DNA from: an uncultured Prevotella sp.
GTDB lineage: Bacteria; Bacteroidota; Bacteroidia; Bacteroidales; Bacteroidaceae
Assembly (NCBI GenBank): GCA_900543975.1
Contig: UQTI01000052.1
Span: 1-21,814, forward strand
Length of the DNA stretch: 21,814 bases
Direction: 5' to 3'
Part shown: positions 8,854 to 16,019 of the stretch, one piece after another
How the letters are laid out: every line of letters starts with the position of its first letter
Numbering within the stretch: the first letter of the stretch is position 1
Translations under genes and position numbers: made by a program
Notes under the pieces: model-generated
Told to the model about the DNA's origin: nothing
Database searches by the model: none
The model's input: the letters and a program-made list of their open reading frames with translations, nothing else

Positions 8854-8860
8854 ACAAAAA

Positions 8861-8894
8861 GTGCTACATTTGGTTATAAGACCAAAGGTAGCAC
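8861..8894 (-). terminator. intrinsic terminator between the 99-aa gene and the tape measure gene
   Basis: GTGCTAC plus TTTGGT at 8861-8874 pair with ACCAAA plus GTAGCAC at 8881-8894, with one A/G mismatch and a six-base loop. Read on the minus strand, the stem is followed at once by TTTTTGT and then by the ATG of the tape measure gene. It therefore has the form of an intrinsic terminator for the 99-aa gene. It could also act as an attenuator or leader structure for the tape measure gene. Confidence 0.75.
8883..8890 (-). promoter_or_regulatory. possible -7 box for the tape measure gene inside the hairpin arm
   Basis: On the minus strand 8890-8883 reads TACCTTTG, an exact TAnnTTTG match, 30 bases before the tape measure ATG. 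The -33 position has only TTTT at the right spacing, so the upstream element is imperfect. The box lies in the first arm of the terminator hairpin. A transcript starting here would lack that arm and could not fold the terminator. Confidence 0.4.
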
Positions 8895-8916
8895 TTGTTA
8901 AACACCAATAAAAATA

Positions 8917-9216
8917 CTATTTTTTTGTCGAGTCCAAGAAAGCTTTATATTGCTCTCTTAGATTTTTAAGCTCATTTTTTATCAGATTGTCCGGAAGAGA
9001 TGAGACCATGATCTCACGTTCTTTCCTATAGAAGAAAGACTGAGGATCGTATGTCTTGTCAAATTTATACAGCCTAATCATAGATGTTGGCTTATCAGAG
9101 TCATCGACTTTAAACGAACCTAAGGTTTTTCTTTTGCTTTTGGCAAGGGTCCCGAACCCCTTGCCAATGCAGATTGCAAATATGATTAAAGCCCAAAATA
9201 TAAAAAGAGTATCCAT
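8917..9216 (-). CDS. 99-aa membrane-anchored protein, moron-like candidate
   Basis: I do not recognise this family. Residues 3-18 form a single hydrophobic membrane segment, followed by a basic stretch (GKGFGTLAKSKRK), so the remaining 75 residues, charged and partly helical (NLIKNELKNLREQYKAF), are predicted to be cytoplasmic. The gene stands apart from its neighbours. A well-spaced promoter lies upstream (9244-9274), and a terminator follows the stop, so it looks like a transcription unit of its own between the lysis cassette and the tape measure gene. This is the layout of a moron, a gene expressed in the lysogen with effects such as superinfection exclusion. A lysis accessory or antiholin-like role is also possible. 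Confidence 0.7.
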   Translation of the reverse strand: MDTLFIFWALIIFAICIGKGFGTLAKSKRKTLGSFKVDDSDKPTSMIRLYKFDKTYDPQSFFYRKEREIMVSSLPDNLIKNELKNLREQYKAFLDSTKK

Positions 9217-9243
9217 ATAGCAGACGATTTAGTTATTACACCA

Positions 9244-9274
9244 CAAATATACAAAAAGTTTTGGATGTAACAAA
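9244..9274 (-). promoter_or_regulatory. Bacteroidota-type promoter for the 99-aa gene
   Basis: On the minus strand TTTG (9274-9271) and TATATTTG (9251-9244) are separated by exactly 19 bases, a full match to the Bacteroidota -33/-7 consensus. The predicted start near 9240 leaves a leader of about 24 nt before the ATG at 9216. It is the best late-region promoter in the window. Confidence 0.75.
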
Positions 9275-9293
9275 GTTTTTGAGCAAATTTATT

Positions 9294-9707
9294 TTATCGC
9301 TTGCGATGGATGATCCACAGGAGCAATGCAAAGAGCACTAGAGAACAGAAAACAATAAAAGATTTGCCTATGATCATCTGTGTCTTTTCCCACCATGTAG
9401 CCTTATGTGCTGTTGGCACAGGAACACGAATAGAATCAGACAGAACCCCCATTCTATAGATCGTATCAACCTTGACTTTGGTACGATCACGCCATTTCCA
9501 TTCTACGCGAGTCTTGAACACCGTGTCTCCACGAGTAAAAGTCTCAACGTAGATGGAGTCATGAATACGGAATGTGTCAGTGCTAACCTTCGTTTTGTAA
9601 AGCGTGTCAGTTTTCAGAACAACACGTTCTAAGGTTATCGGCTGATGAGACGAGCACCCTATGAGAGACAAGAGCAGCCCGATGAAAAGAAATAGTTTCG
9701 TTTTCAC
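9294..9707 (-). CDS. lipoprotein with C-terminal membrane anchor, candidate u-spanin
   Basis: This 137-aa protein starts at GTG (9707), 6 bases after the endolysin stop. Residues 1-17 are a lipoprotein signal peptide ending in LSLIG-C, so C18 would be lipidated and held in the outer membrane. Residues about 25-95 are a beta-prone Thr/Asp/Val/Arg-rich segment predicted to be periplasmic. Residues about 111-133 form a strong membrane helix, ending in the basic tail HRKR. A lipidated N-terminus plus an inner-membrane C-terminus is the known architecture of unimolecular spanins such as phage T1 gp11, which join the two membranes during lysis. Position after holin and endolysin supports this. No separate Rz/Rz1 pair is present. 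Family membership is untested. Confidence 0.7.
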   Translation of the reverse strand: MKTKLFLFIGLLLSLIGCSSHQPITLERVVLKTDTLYKTKVSTDTFRIHDSIYVETFTRGDTVFKTRVEWKWRDRTKVKVDTIYRMGVLSDSIRVPVPTAHKATWWEKTQMIIGKSFIVFCSLVLFALLLWIIHRKR

Positions 9708-9713
9708 AGCTTG

Positions 9714-10139
9714 TCATTTGATATGTATAATATTATTGACATGTTTGCCGGGTGTTGATATGTGCACCCAGCTGAAGCCATACTCATCAATTAGTTGGCC
9801 AACACTGATAGAATGTGAGCGAACAAGAGAAGCTGCCGTCTCAAAGAGCGCCTGATTGTCTTCTTTTGTATTGCTCAGGGTGCGAATATCGGCAGCCTGC
9901 CCGAGCATGTGTTGCGACGAACGTGCACCCCCAACTGCCTTATTCAACGCCTCGCAGCGGAAGCCAGAGTTGACCACGATGGGCTTTCCGAAAGCCTGTC
10001 GCAAAGGTTCAAGAACACTCTCTGCAAGCAGGCGCAGATTAGCCAGTTCCGATTTGTTCGGGGAGTTGTCGATTGAGAGATTGCGGGCTGCTGTAGACCG
10101 CGTAAGCTCTTCAAGAGAGAAATGAGGAGATAACTGCAT
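9714..10139 (-). CDS. endolysin, M15-type zinc peptidase
   Basis: This 141-aa protein resembles the peptidase M15 family (M15A/M15_3, D-Ala-D-Ala carboxypeptidase type), which cuts peptide bonds in peptidoglycan. Visible residues are N57-SGFRC, S75-QHM with H77, D84 in GQAADI, and H126 in SWVHIS; H77, D84 and H126 fit the zinc ligands of the family. There is no signal peptide, so export should depend on the holin. It starts 20 bases after the holin stop and ends 6 bases before the lipoprotein gene, forming a compact lysis cassette. Similar small M15 proteins occur widely in Bacteroidales prophages as the lytic enzyme. Confidence 0.88.
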   Translation of the reverse strand: MQLSPHFSLEELTRSTAARNLSIDNSPNKSELANLRLLAESVLEPLRQAFGKPIVVNSGFRCEALNKAVGGARSSQHMLGQAADIRTLSNTKEDNQALFETAASLVRSHSISVGQLIDEYGFSWVHISTPGKHVNNIIHIK

Positions 10140-10159
10140 ATAAATTTGTTTTTTTAATG

Positions 10160-10621
10160 TTAATCCCGTGGAATGGACAGATAGTCCGAGAGTCCAGGGA
10201 TGCGCTCAATGAATTTGAAGCGCAGAAAATAATATAAGAAAGCAACTATTTGCCATGGTGCCGAGCCCTGTTTGAAAATCTTTTTTAGGTTCTTAAGGAT
10301 ATTAAGTCCATAGAAATAGAGCACAACATAGGTAACGAAACTCACACATTGTAGCGCACCTGATTGCTGCTGTTTCATCTGTCCCACTGCATAGACGGCA
10401 CAGCAAAGTATAAAGAACACGGTAGCCTCTGCACCGCATCTGAGAGCCTTCTTAAGGTTGAAATCCTCATGATTAGCAATCATGCCAGACAAATAGCCAC
10501 AAACAAAGTTTAGGAAGAAGACGATCATCAGTGATGTCAGCTCACCCTCGATAGGCTTTAGGAACGCAAGCACAGCTATTGCGATGCCAACGAAAAGAGA
10601 ACGAATATTTTCTATCATCAT
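10160..10621 (-). CDS. phage holin family protein
   Basis: This 153-aa protein is hydrophobic, with about four membrane segments (near residues 7-22, 29-48, 65-81 and 90-108), a basic linker (KNLKKIFKQGS) and an amphipathic aromatic-rich segment at about 122-139. It resembles the larger multi-span holins found in Bacteroidales prophages. It lies directly upstream of the endolysin, where it would make the inner membrane permeable and release the enzyme. Two ATG codons occur in a row; the first is used here. No Shine-Dalgarno sequence is visible. It is the first gene after a terminator and a promoter-like box, so it may start the lysis transcript. The family call rests on topology and position. 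Confidence 0.7.
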   Translation of the reverse strand: MMIENIRSLFVGIAIAVLAFLKPIEGELTSLMIVFFLNFVCGYLSGMIANHEDFNLKKALRCGAEATVFFILCCAVYAVGQMKQQQSGALQCVSFVTYVVLYFYGLNILKNLKKIFKQGSAPWQIVAFLYYFLRFKFIERIPGLSDYLSIPRD

Positions 10622-10645
10622 AATATTAAGTTTGATTATTCATTG

Positions 10646-10674
10646 CAAAGATACACATGTAAGAAAGAAACAAA
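10646..10674 (-). promoter_or_regulatory. promoter-like box for the lysis cassette
   Basis: On the minus strand TATCTTTG (10653-10646) matches TAnnTTTG and lies 25 bases before the holin ATG. A TTTG at 10674-10671 is 17 bases upstream, slightly short of the usual 19-21. The upstream element overlaps the T-run of the preceding terminator. Confidence 0.5.
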
Positions 10675-10707
10675 AATACGGCATACCCCACATAAGAGTA
10701 TGCCGTA
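10672..10707 (-). terminator. intrinsic terminator after the last fibre gene
   Basis: TACGGCATAC (10677-10686) and GTATGCCGTA (10698-10707) form a perfect 10-bp stem with an 11-base loop. On the minus strand it is followed by TTTTTG. It lies about 50 bases after the stop of the collagen-like fibre gene and should end the fibre transcript before the lysis genes. Confidence 0.85.
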
Positions 10708-10755
10708 AAAATAAAACATAACTTTAGCTCAGTATATTAAAGCAAAAACCAATTG

Positions 10756-12627
10756 TTATTTAACGACACCATTTCCAATCTTTTCATTATTGTAAACAAC
10801 AGCCACGCTTCTGGGTGAGGTTGGTTTCGTATTATAAGAACCGTCACTGTTCTTCTTTTTCACTGTTTCTGTAATTGTTATAAAATTTACCACCAGTTCT
10901 GCCCCAGGGAATACCGACGACATCTTGTCATTCGTGCCTGTAACGCCCATGGTGAAGCTGTCATTTGAAGGTGTCGGTGTCAACTTTTTTGAGAAACCAT
11001 CGATGGTCGTTATAAGTTTACTCTTGTACACCGACAATGTCTCTTGCCCAAGGTTTTTCAATGTGATACTGCCACCATAAGTTATCAACCAGCTATCAGA
11101 TGACACAGGGTTGTCTGCGACTGATAACCACATATTGCAAGCAGTGAGCGATAGCTTTACACTGCCAAAAGCCCTGCCTCCTGTTGCTCCTATCGCATAT
11201 GTTACAACACCTGCTGCGTTGGTAAACTGCAAATACGGCAAGCCATCAATAAGACCAATAAAGGCAGACGCTCCACTCATCTCATTCTTAGCATTAAAAG
11301 CCCCATCCTTTATCACGGCTGTCAGCAGTCCGTCTTTCGACACACTCTTCAACGAACGTGCTTCAAGGTTGCCGTCCTCGTCCACGTCAAAGCTCTTCTC
11401 ACCGTGATTGTTCCTGAGCGTAAACTTGTCTGCCGTCATGTCGATCGTCTTGTTCTTGATGTCTATGCCCGTAGACAGCAGCGTGCGCGACGACACATCG
11501 GCATAAGAGGCTGCGGTCCAACCATTATAGGTGTCGCTCTCGTCAAGCATCATCTTGCAGAACCTACCAACACCGTTGGTCCTTATACCAAGATCCACCG
11601 TCACGTTGTCACAGTCGGCTTTCGTTTCACCCGTTTTGAAGGTTGTCGTGAACAGCTTCCACCCGAAGGTCTCGCCAGCTGTTGCAATGGGAAAGTACCA
11701 GAATGCAGACGAAGCACCTTTTTGTGCAAAGCTCATATACATGTTGTCGTCAAGACCACCGTCAACACGCGCCCACACGCTCGCCGTGTAGTAGGTTGAC
11801 GGCTTAAGCTCCACGCCTCTCCACCCCGCACCGCACCATGTTTGCGTTGTAGCGCCGCTTTGGCTCACCACCACCGCTCCTGTGCCGTCAAGACCGCCGA
11901 GTGGCTCTAAACTACTGGGACACCAACTGTTCAGCTGCTCCACATCCGTCGTCCTGTTGAACGCCGTGCCTGGCAGCACATTCAGTCTACCCACCGTCTC
12001 CTGCGCCACCTTGGCAGAAATTTCTCGTGCTGACTGTTTTATCTCAGATGTGTATTTTGTAAGAGCTGCATCATCCTTCAGTGGCAGTCCGTTAACGGTG
12101 TTGCTAAGTTCTAAATATTTGCTTGAAAGTCCTGACAAGCTTGTTTCGAAACTGCCCCAGAGGGCTGAAACCTCAACTTTCACGCCAATGGTCACATATA
12201 GCTGCTCAACATTTCCGTTCTCAACATAGTTGACCGTTGCTGTGACACGCCCATCAGTGAAAGGTATAATCATACCGTCTATCTTATGAGCTCTCATGTC
12301 AATAATTGAGATTGTTAAGCGTGAAACCGATGCAATACAACATTCCTGTTTAATATCTCTTAGAGTACATTGAGAAGACACATCTTTGCTTCCTCGGCGG
12401 ACTGTTATTTGAGCCTTTGCCTTCGAATAGTCGCTTACATCATAGAGAGTATTTGACTTCTTCACTGCCTGTAGCACTATAATTTCTGGAGACACCGTCA
12501 CCGTCAGAGCGTCCTTGCCATCAGAACCGGGCTTACCTGGACTCCCAGGAGAACCGGGAGTACCAGGTTTGCCGTCGTTGATAGCCGCGACTGTTATCCA
12601 GCCTTTGCCTATCACTTCTTTTGCCAT
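10756..12627 (-). CDS. tail fibre protein with collagen-like segment and jelly-roll domain
   Basis: The start is placed at ATG 12627, because the longer open frame (from 12678) would overlap the preceding gene; this ATG lies 4 bases after that gene's TAA. The protein is 623 aa. Residues 6-18 (IGKGWITVAAIND) resemble the N-terminus of the upstream gene product. Residues 19-39 are seven Gly-X-Y triplets, a collagen-like trimerising stalk. About 213-378 resembles a carbohydrate-binding jelly roll (STYYTASVWAR, TTTFKTGET, KMMLDESDTYNGW). About 380-490 has the strand-rich KNKTIDMTADKF and GLLTAVIKDG patterns common in phage fibres. It probably forms part of the host-binding fibre. A terminator follows the gene. 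Confidence 0.75.
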   Translation of the reverse strand: MAKEVIGKGWITVAAINDGKPGTPGSPGSPGKPGSDGKDALTVTVSPEIIVLQAVKKSNTLYDVSDYSKAKAQITVRRGSKDVSSQCTLRDIKQECCIASVSRLTISIIDMRAHKIDGMIIPFTDGRVTATVNYVENGNVEQLYVTIGVKVEVSALWGSFETSLSGLSSKYLELSNTVNGLPLKDDAALTKYTSEIKQSAREISAKVAQETVGRLNVLPGTAFNRTTDVEQLNSWCPSSLEPLGGLDGTGAVVVSQSGATTQTWCGAGWRGVELKPSTYYTASVWARVDGGLDDNMYMSFAQKGASSAFWYFPIATAGETFGWKLFTTTFKTGETKADCDNVTVDLGIRTNGVGRFCKMMLDESDTYNGWTAASYADVSSRTLLSTGIDIKNKTIDMTADKFTLRNNHGEKSFDVDEDGNLEARSLKSVSKDGLLTAVIKDGAFNAKNEMSGASAFIGLIDGLPYLQFTNAAGVVTYAIGATGGRAFGSVKLSLTACNMWLSVADNPVSSDSWLITYGGSITLKNLGQETLSVYKSKLITTIDGFSKKLTPTPSNDSFTMGVTGTNDKMSSVFPGAELVVNFITITETVKKKNSDGSYNTKPTSPRSVAVVYNNEKIGNGVVK

Positions 12628-12631
12628 ATCT

Positions 12632-13663
12632 TTATTTCTTTTGAACCTCACAGTAGATTGTGCAGCGCACATCCACATCAGCAGCGTTCACCGTGATAGG
12701 GTTGCCAGTCTTTGTCACAGAGGTCGCGCCGTCCCAATTGGTAGCTGTACCAGCCTTGTTGTACTTCGTCCAAACGTAGTTGAACTGCGGTGTAGCAGCT
12801 CCCGCCTCTTCAACCACTGTTGAACCTCGCCACACACGGGCAAAGATCTGCGTGCTGCCCGAGCCATTGACAATAACATCGCCAGTTGTTGTGTAGACCT
12901 CAACCGTGTACGGATCCGTAGCATCGAAGAATGTCACGATGGCGTTAAATGTGCCATCGGTGTCAGTGATCTCGCACATGAACGACTGAAAGTTCAGTAC
13001 GTCGTCAGCCTTTACCGTCAGAGTGCTTGTGCCGCCGCTTGTTGCAAAGTTGCTTGCTGGTACCGCGTCCCACGCTCCTGTTGAGAGGTTTAGCTTCTTC
13101 CATACAATTGAAGACACAGAGGTGTCCTGCTTGCTGCCGCGGAAAAGCTTTGCAACCGCTGTCAGCAAGGTGAGGTTGTTTTCTGCATCGAAGGTGTTGC
13201 CCTTAGGCTGTGTGATTTGCACAAGCGCAAGAGAACCACCCGACTGCGTCAGGTTGATGGTCTTGAAGCCCTGCACATTTGTCACCGTCTTACGCTCTGG
13301 GTCTGTAAACACACAGCTCCATTCAACGTTAAAAAATTTAACCGATGTTGTAATGTTGCGCTTGATGGTGAGCACGTTCTTCGCAAACGTGATATCGCCA
13401 GTCGCTGTTACAGCTGTGCCGTTTACCTTCCATGTCCAACCCGAGCAAGCACTTGTCGGTGCCTGATCAACGCTGCTACCGGTGACAAACACCTTTGCTG
13501 TCACCACCTGATATGGGCTGTTCGTGTAGTTAGGGCTGTAGCTGTTCTCGTTAGGGCTATAGATCTGAGTGTCGCCCTGACTTGTTGATGTAAACGCCTG
13601 TACGGCCTTTCCGTCGTTGAGGTCAACGATAGTGATCTGACCACTTGCAATTCTTGTTGCCAT
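12632..13663 (-). CDS. tail appendage protein with three Ig-like domains
   Basis: This 343-aa protein begins with a QITIVDLNDGKA segment (residues 9-20), a motif I associate with Bacteroidales prophage fibre proteins. It then shows three beta-rich domains of about 90 residues, near 50-135, 145-235 and 253-341. Each has a central Trp (W78, W188, W298) and a Cys near its end (C117, C230, C338), with LTVKADDV or ITVNAADV before the Cys in the last two. This fits tandem Ig-like domains, typical of decorated phage surfaces. It lies between two other fibre-like genes and probably forms part of the same appendage. A tail tube with Ig decoration is a less likely alternative. No signal peptide or membrane segment is seen. 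Confidence 0.7.
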   Translation of the reverse strand: MATRIASGQITIVDLNDGKAVQAFTSTSQGDTQIYSPNENSYSPNYTNSPYQVVTAKVFVTGSSVDQAPTSACSGWTWKVNGTAVTATGDITFAKNVLTIKRNITTSVKFFNVEWSCVFTDPERKTVTNVQGFKTINLTQSGGSLALVQITQPKGNTFDAENNLTLLTAVAKLFRGSKQDTSVSSIVWKKLNLSTGAWDAVPASNFATSGGTSTLTVKADDVLNFQSFMCEITDTDGTFNAIVTFFDATDPYTVEVYTTTGDVIVNGSGSTQIFARVWRGSTVVEEAGAATPQFNYVWTKYNKAGTATNWDGATSVTKTGNPITVNAADVDVRCTIYCEVQKK

Positions 13664-13706
13664 AATAATTTTTGCTTTTAAATTGTTTATAATGTTTACT
13701 GTAAAA

Positions 13707-15497
13707 CTATCCTATAGCTATCTCACACATGAACATGGCGCTTCTGTCGATGTCGTCTGCACTCACTGTGCACACATTGCCAAGTCCCACATGCAGGCTA
13801 TTCCACACATTGTCGTCTTCCGCGTCTCCGCTCTGTCTTTTCCAAGTGAAAGACATCGATGCGATGGTGTCTGTAATGTCGGTTCCGTTGCGATAGACGT
13901 AGGCCGTAAGCTTCTTTGAGCCTTCACCGTTGAAAATGCTGTTGCCGCCCTCTGCAAGAACCTGCACATCGAAATCCTCACCGTCTGAAATTATAGCGAT
14001 GTCGGTGTAGCACAGTTCCTTGCCATCTTGGTCAACAGCTTTCACGCGCAATGTCGACAGTGCATAAAGATCGCCAATGTCTTTTATGCTCTTTATCACC
14101 TTTTCGCCTGTAAGTCCATTACGCTTTGTATAGCGTGCCTTCAGCGTTACACCCTTGTCGTTCCATGCCTCCACTCTGTTGCCTGTGTGCTTAGTTAGTG
14201 AAAGGGTTATGTCTGTAGGTTCAACCTTACCCGTTGACACCTGCCGCACTAAGAAGGTGCTGCTTGGCGTTAGGGTATAGCTGATAACGATAGGATCAAC
14301 AACGTTGTCTTCGCTACCTGAGAACCATTTGAAATAGTCAGCATTGAAGCGAACGCCCGTAGGAGCCATAAAAGTCGTGACAGTCTTCCATTGCCACACG
14401 TCACAGTCTCCATCGTCAGTGCTCCATGTGTTGCCTATTTGATGATACATCGTAAGAGAAGGAGCTGTTCTTGTATCTCCATCATCAGCACTTGTTGCAA
14501 GCTTTATAGCGTTGCCGCGCTGTATGAACCGCGTTTCGCTACCCACCTGAACAATAACGTCTCCCGCAATCGGAACGTCTGAGCCCATGGGATCGAATCC
14601 GTAATAAGTGCGTGTTGCAATATCAACGCCAGCATCGTCAGTTGACTTGCCGTCTTGCTCTTCTATCACAGAGGCAAAAGAAGCCATCCCAGCGTTGACA
14701 GGCGACACAGCGTCAGCTCCAACAAAAGATTTGAGGTTGGACAGCACTACATAGTCATAGAGCTTGCCATCCTCAAGCATCTCTTGTCCTCTGGCAATCA
14801 CTAAACGCCAATAATATCTGTTGCTACCCTTTACATTGAACGTCTTGCACATGGCCATATCGCCAGCCTTCCACCAGTTCATCGTGCGTGTAGTGCCGTC
14901 ATCAGCCGAGGCCCAACACTTGAAAGCCTTTGCATCAGCAGATGCAACGACCTCACGGCCCTCGCCATCAAGACCCACTACGCGTACAATGGTGCTTCCT
15001 GCGTTAGACAACACCATGGTGCCGCCGCTGTAAGAAATCTTGCGCACCTCGGTCTCTGCCGCCAACAGCTTACCACGGATAACAGCGTTATCAATATACA
15101 GATGCGACTTGCCGCTATTGTCCTTGTAGAGTTCAAAGCCGTTGCCACCAATGAGCGTTCTGTCACTTTCTGTGTACCCTTTACTCCTTACGCTCTCGAG
15201 CGACACATTACCTAACGTCGCATCGCCACTTGCGTTGATAGAGCCACAGTCAATAGAACCATCTGGGTTGAGCTTGATGTTGTCTTTCTCGCCTATGACG
15301 GCACCTTTGAGCAGGTGGAGCAAGAAAGCGTCAGAATCCTCTCTGTCTTTGCGAATGAACGGTGCGTTGTCAAGATAGTCCAAGATGGCAAGGAAAGCCG
15401 AGCCAACACGCGAGGCAGTGTTGGCGTGAGTGCGACGTTCATCGCGAATGGCGGTGAACATTTCACGAAGAGCGGATATTTCTTGTGCAAAAGTCAT
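13707..15497 (-). CDS. tail fibre / minor structural protein, 596 aa
   Basis: Residues 1-45 are a helical segment (ISALREMFTAIRDERR), followed by a Gly/Asp/Ser-rich part (about 70-125) and then HLYIDNAVIRGKLLAAETEV with KISYSGGTMVLSNAG (about 132-166). That pattern recurs in minor structural proteins of Bacteroidales prophages. The middle is rich in beta-strand and Asp. The last 110 residues resemble one of the Ig-like domains of the next gene product (GEGSKKLTAYVYRNG, TWKR, CTVSADDI, FMCEI). There is no enzyme motif. It probably belongs to the tail tip or fibre base. A TAnnTTTG box lies only 4 bases before its ATG, so it may begin a new transcript, possibly with almost no leader. Confidence 0.7.
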   Translation of the reverse strand: MTFAQEISALREMFTAIRDERRTHANTASRVGSAFLAILDYLDNAPFIRKDREDSDAFLLHLLKGAVIGEKDNIKLNPDGSIDCGSINASGDATLGNVSLESVRSKGYTESDRTLIGGNGFELYKDNSGKSHLYIDNAVIRGKLLAAETEVRKISYSGGTMVLSNAGSTIVRVVGLDGEGREVVASADAKAFKCWASADDGTTRTMNWWKAGDMAMCKTFNVKGSNRYYWRLVIARGQEMLEDGKLYDYVVLSNLKSFVGADAVSPVNAGMASFASVIEEQDGKSTDDAGVDIATRTYYGFDPMGSDVPIAGDVIVQVGSETRFIQRGNAIKLATSADDGDTRTAPSLTMYHQIGNTWSTDDGDCDVWQWKTVTTFMAPTGVRFNADYFKWFSGSEDNVVDPIVISYTLTPSSTFLVRQVSTGKVEPTDITLSLTKHTGNRVEAWNDKGVTLKARYTKRNGLTGEKVIKSIKDIGDLYALSTLRVKAVDQDGKELCYTDIAIISDGEDFDVQVLAEGGNSIFNGEGSKKLTAYVYRNGTDITDTIASMSFTWKRQSGDAEDDNVWNSLHVGLGNVCTVSADDIDRSAMFMCEIAIG

Positions 15498-15501
15498 AAC
15501 A

Positions 15502-15509
15502 CAAAGATA
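15502..15509 (-). promoter_or_regulatory. -7-like box directly before the 596-aa fibre gene
   Basis: On the minus strand 15509-15502 reads TATCTTTG, an exact TAnnTTTG match, four bases before the ATG at 15497. At the -33 distance the sequence is a T-run without TTTG. If active, the transcript would start at or very near the start codon. Confidence 0.3.
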
Positions 15510-15539
15510 GATGATAAAGACGATGAAAAAAAATACAGG

Positions 15540-16019
15540 CTAAAGCTGCGAGACGCTACGGTCTATTGAATTATTGCCGCCACCGAACAGCTGATAGAGG
15601 AACGAGCTGACAACACCGTTATAAGCTGTTCCATAATAAGCCGCTTCAAACTCATTGAGACGATGTATAGAGTAAAGATATTTCTTAGAGAACCAGTCAC
15701 GCGCCTGTCTGTGGTGCGGGTTTGTTTTCCAATCCTTCAGAAACTCAAGGTCACCAGGGTTGCCAGGGCGATAGCCCTTGCCTACGCCACGAGCGACATA
15801 GATGCCATACTCCAAGAACCTGTGCTCAATAGTCGTAACCGGACCTGGATGCACCATGCCTTGAACAGAACGCGCCAGGGCACCCGTGTCATAGACAGGA
15901 GGCGCGAAAGACATCATCTTTTCGCGCCAGATGTCTATCATAAACTTCTGCCACCCATCGATCCATTTCTGATGCTCAGCATCAGTCATGTTTGGTTGTA
16001 GTCCATTCTGACGCATCAT
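15540..16019 (-). CDS. HK97-gp10-like head-tail connector / tail completion protein
   Basis: This 159-aa protein has the features of the HK97 gp10-like family of small head-tail joining or tail completion proteins: a helical N-terminus, a central DTGALARSVQG element, a beta segment around HRFLEYGIYVARGVGKGY, and a C-terminal helix (KKYLYSIHRLNEFEAAYYG). Such proteins help fix the tail to the portal end of the head. Two starts are possible. ATG 16019 overlaps the preceding gene by 38 bases. ATG 15989 (codon 11) would overlap it by only 8, in line with the short overlaps elsewhere in this operon. The longer form is listed. It appears to be the last gene of the portal operon. Confidence 0.65.
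   Translation of the reverse strand: MMRQNGLQPNMTDAEHQKWIDGWQKFMIDIWREKMMSFAPPVYDTGALARSVQGMVHPGPVTTIEHRFLEYGIYVARGVGKGYRPGNPGDLEFLKDWKTNPHHRQARDWFSKKYLYSIHRLNEFEAAYYGTAYNGVVSSFLYQLFGGGNNSIDRSVSQL

Noticed and set aside
12628..12678. Upstream extension of the collagen-like fibre gene
   Set aside because: The extra 17 codons lie inside the preceding gene; ATG 12627, four bases after that gene's stop, fits better.
13023..13466. Plus-strand open frame of 147 codons opposite the Ig-like gene
   Set aside because: It is an antisense shadow of a convincing minus-strand gene and shows no domain or ribosome site.
10756..15497. Diversity-generating retroelement acting on the fibre genes
   Set aside because: No reverse transcriptase gene or template repeat pair is seen in the window.
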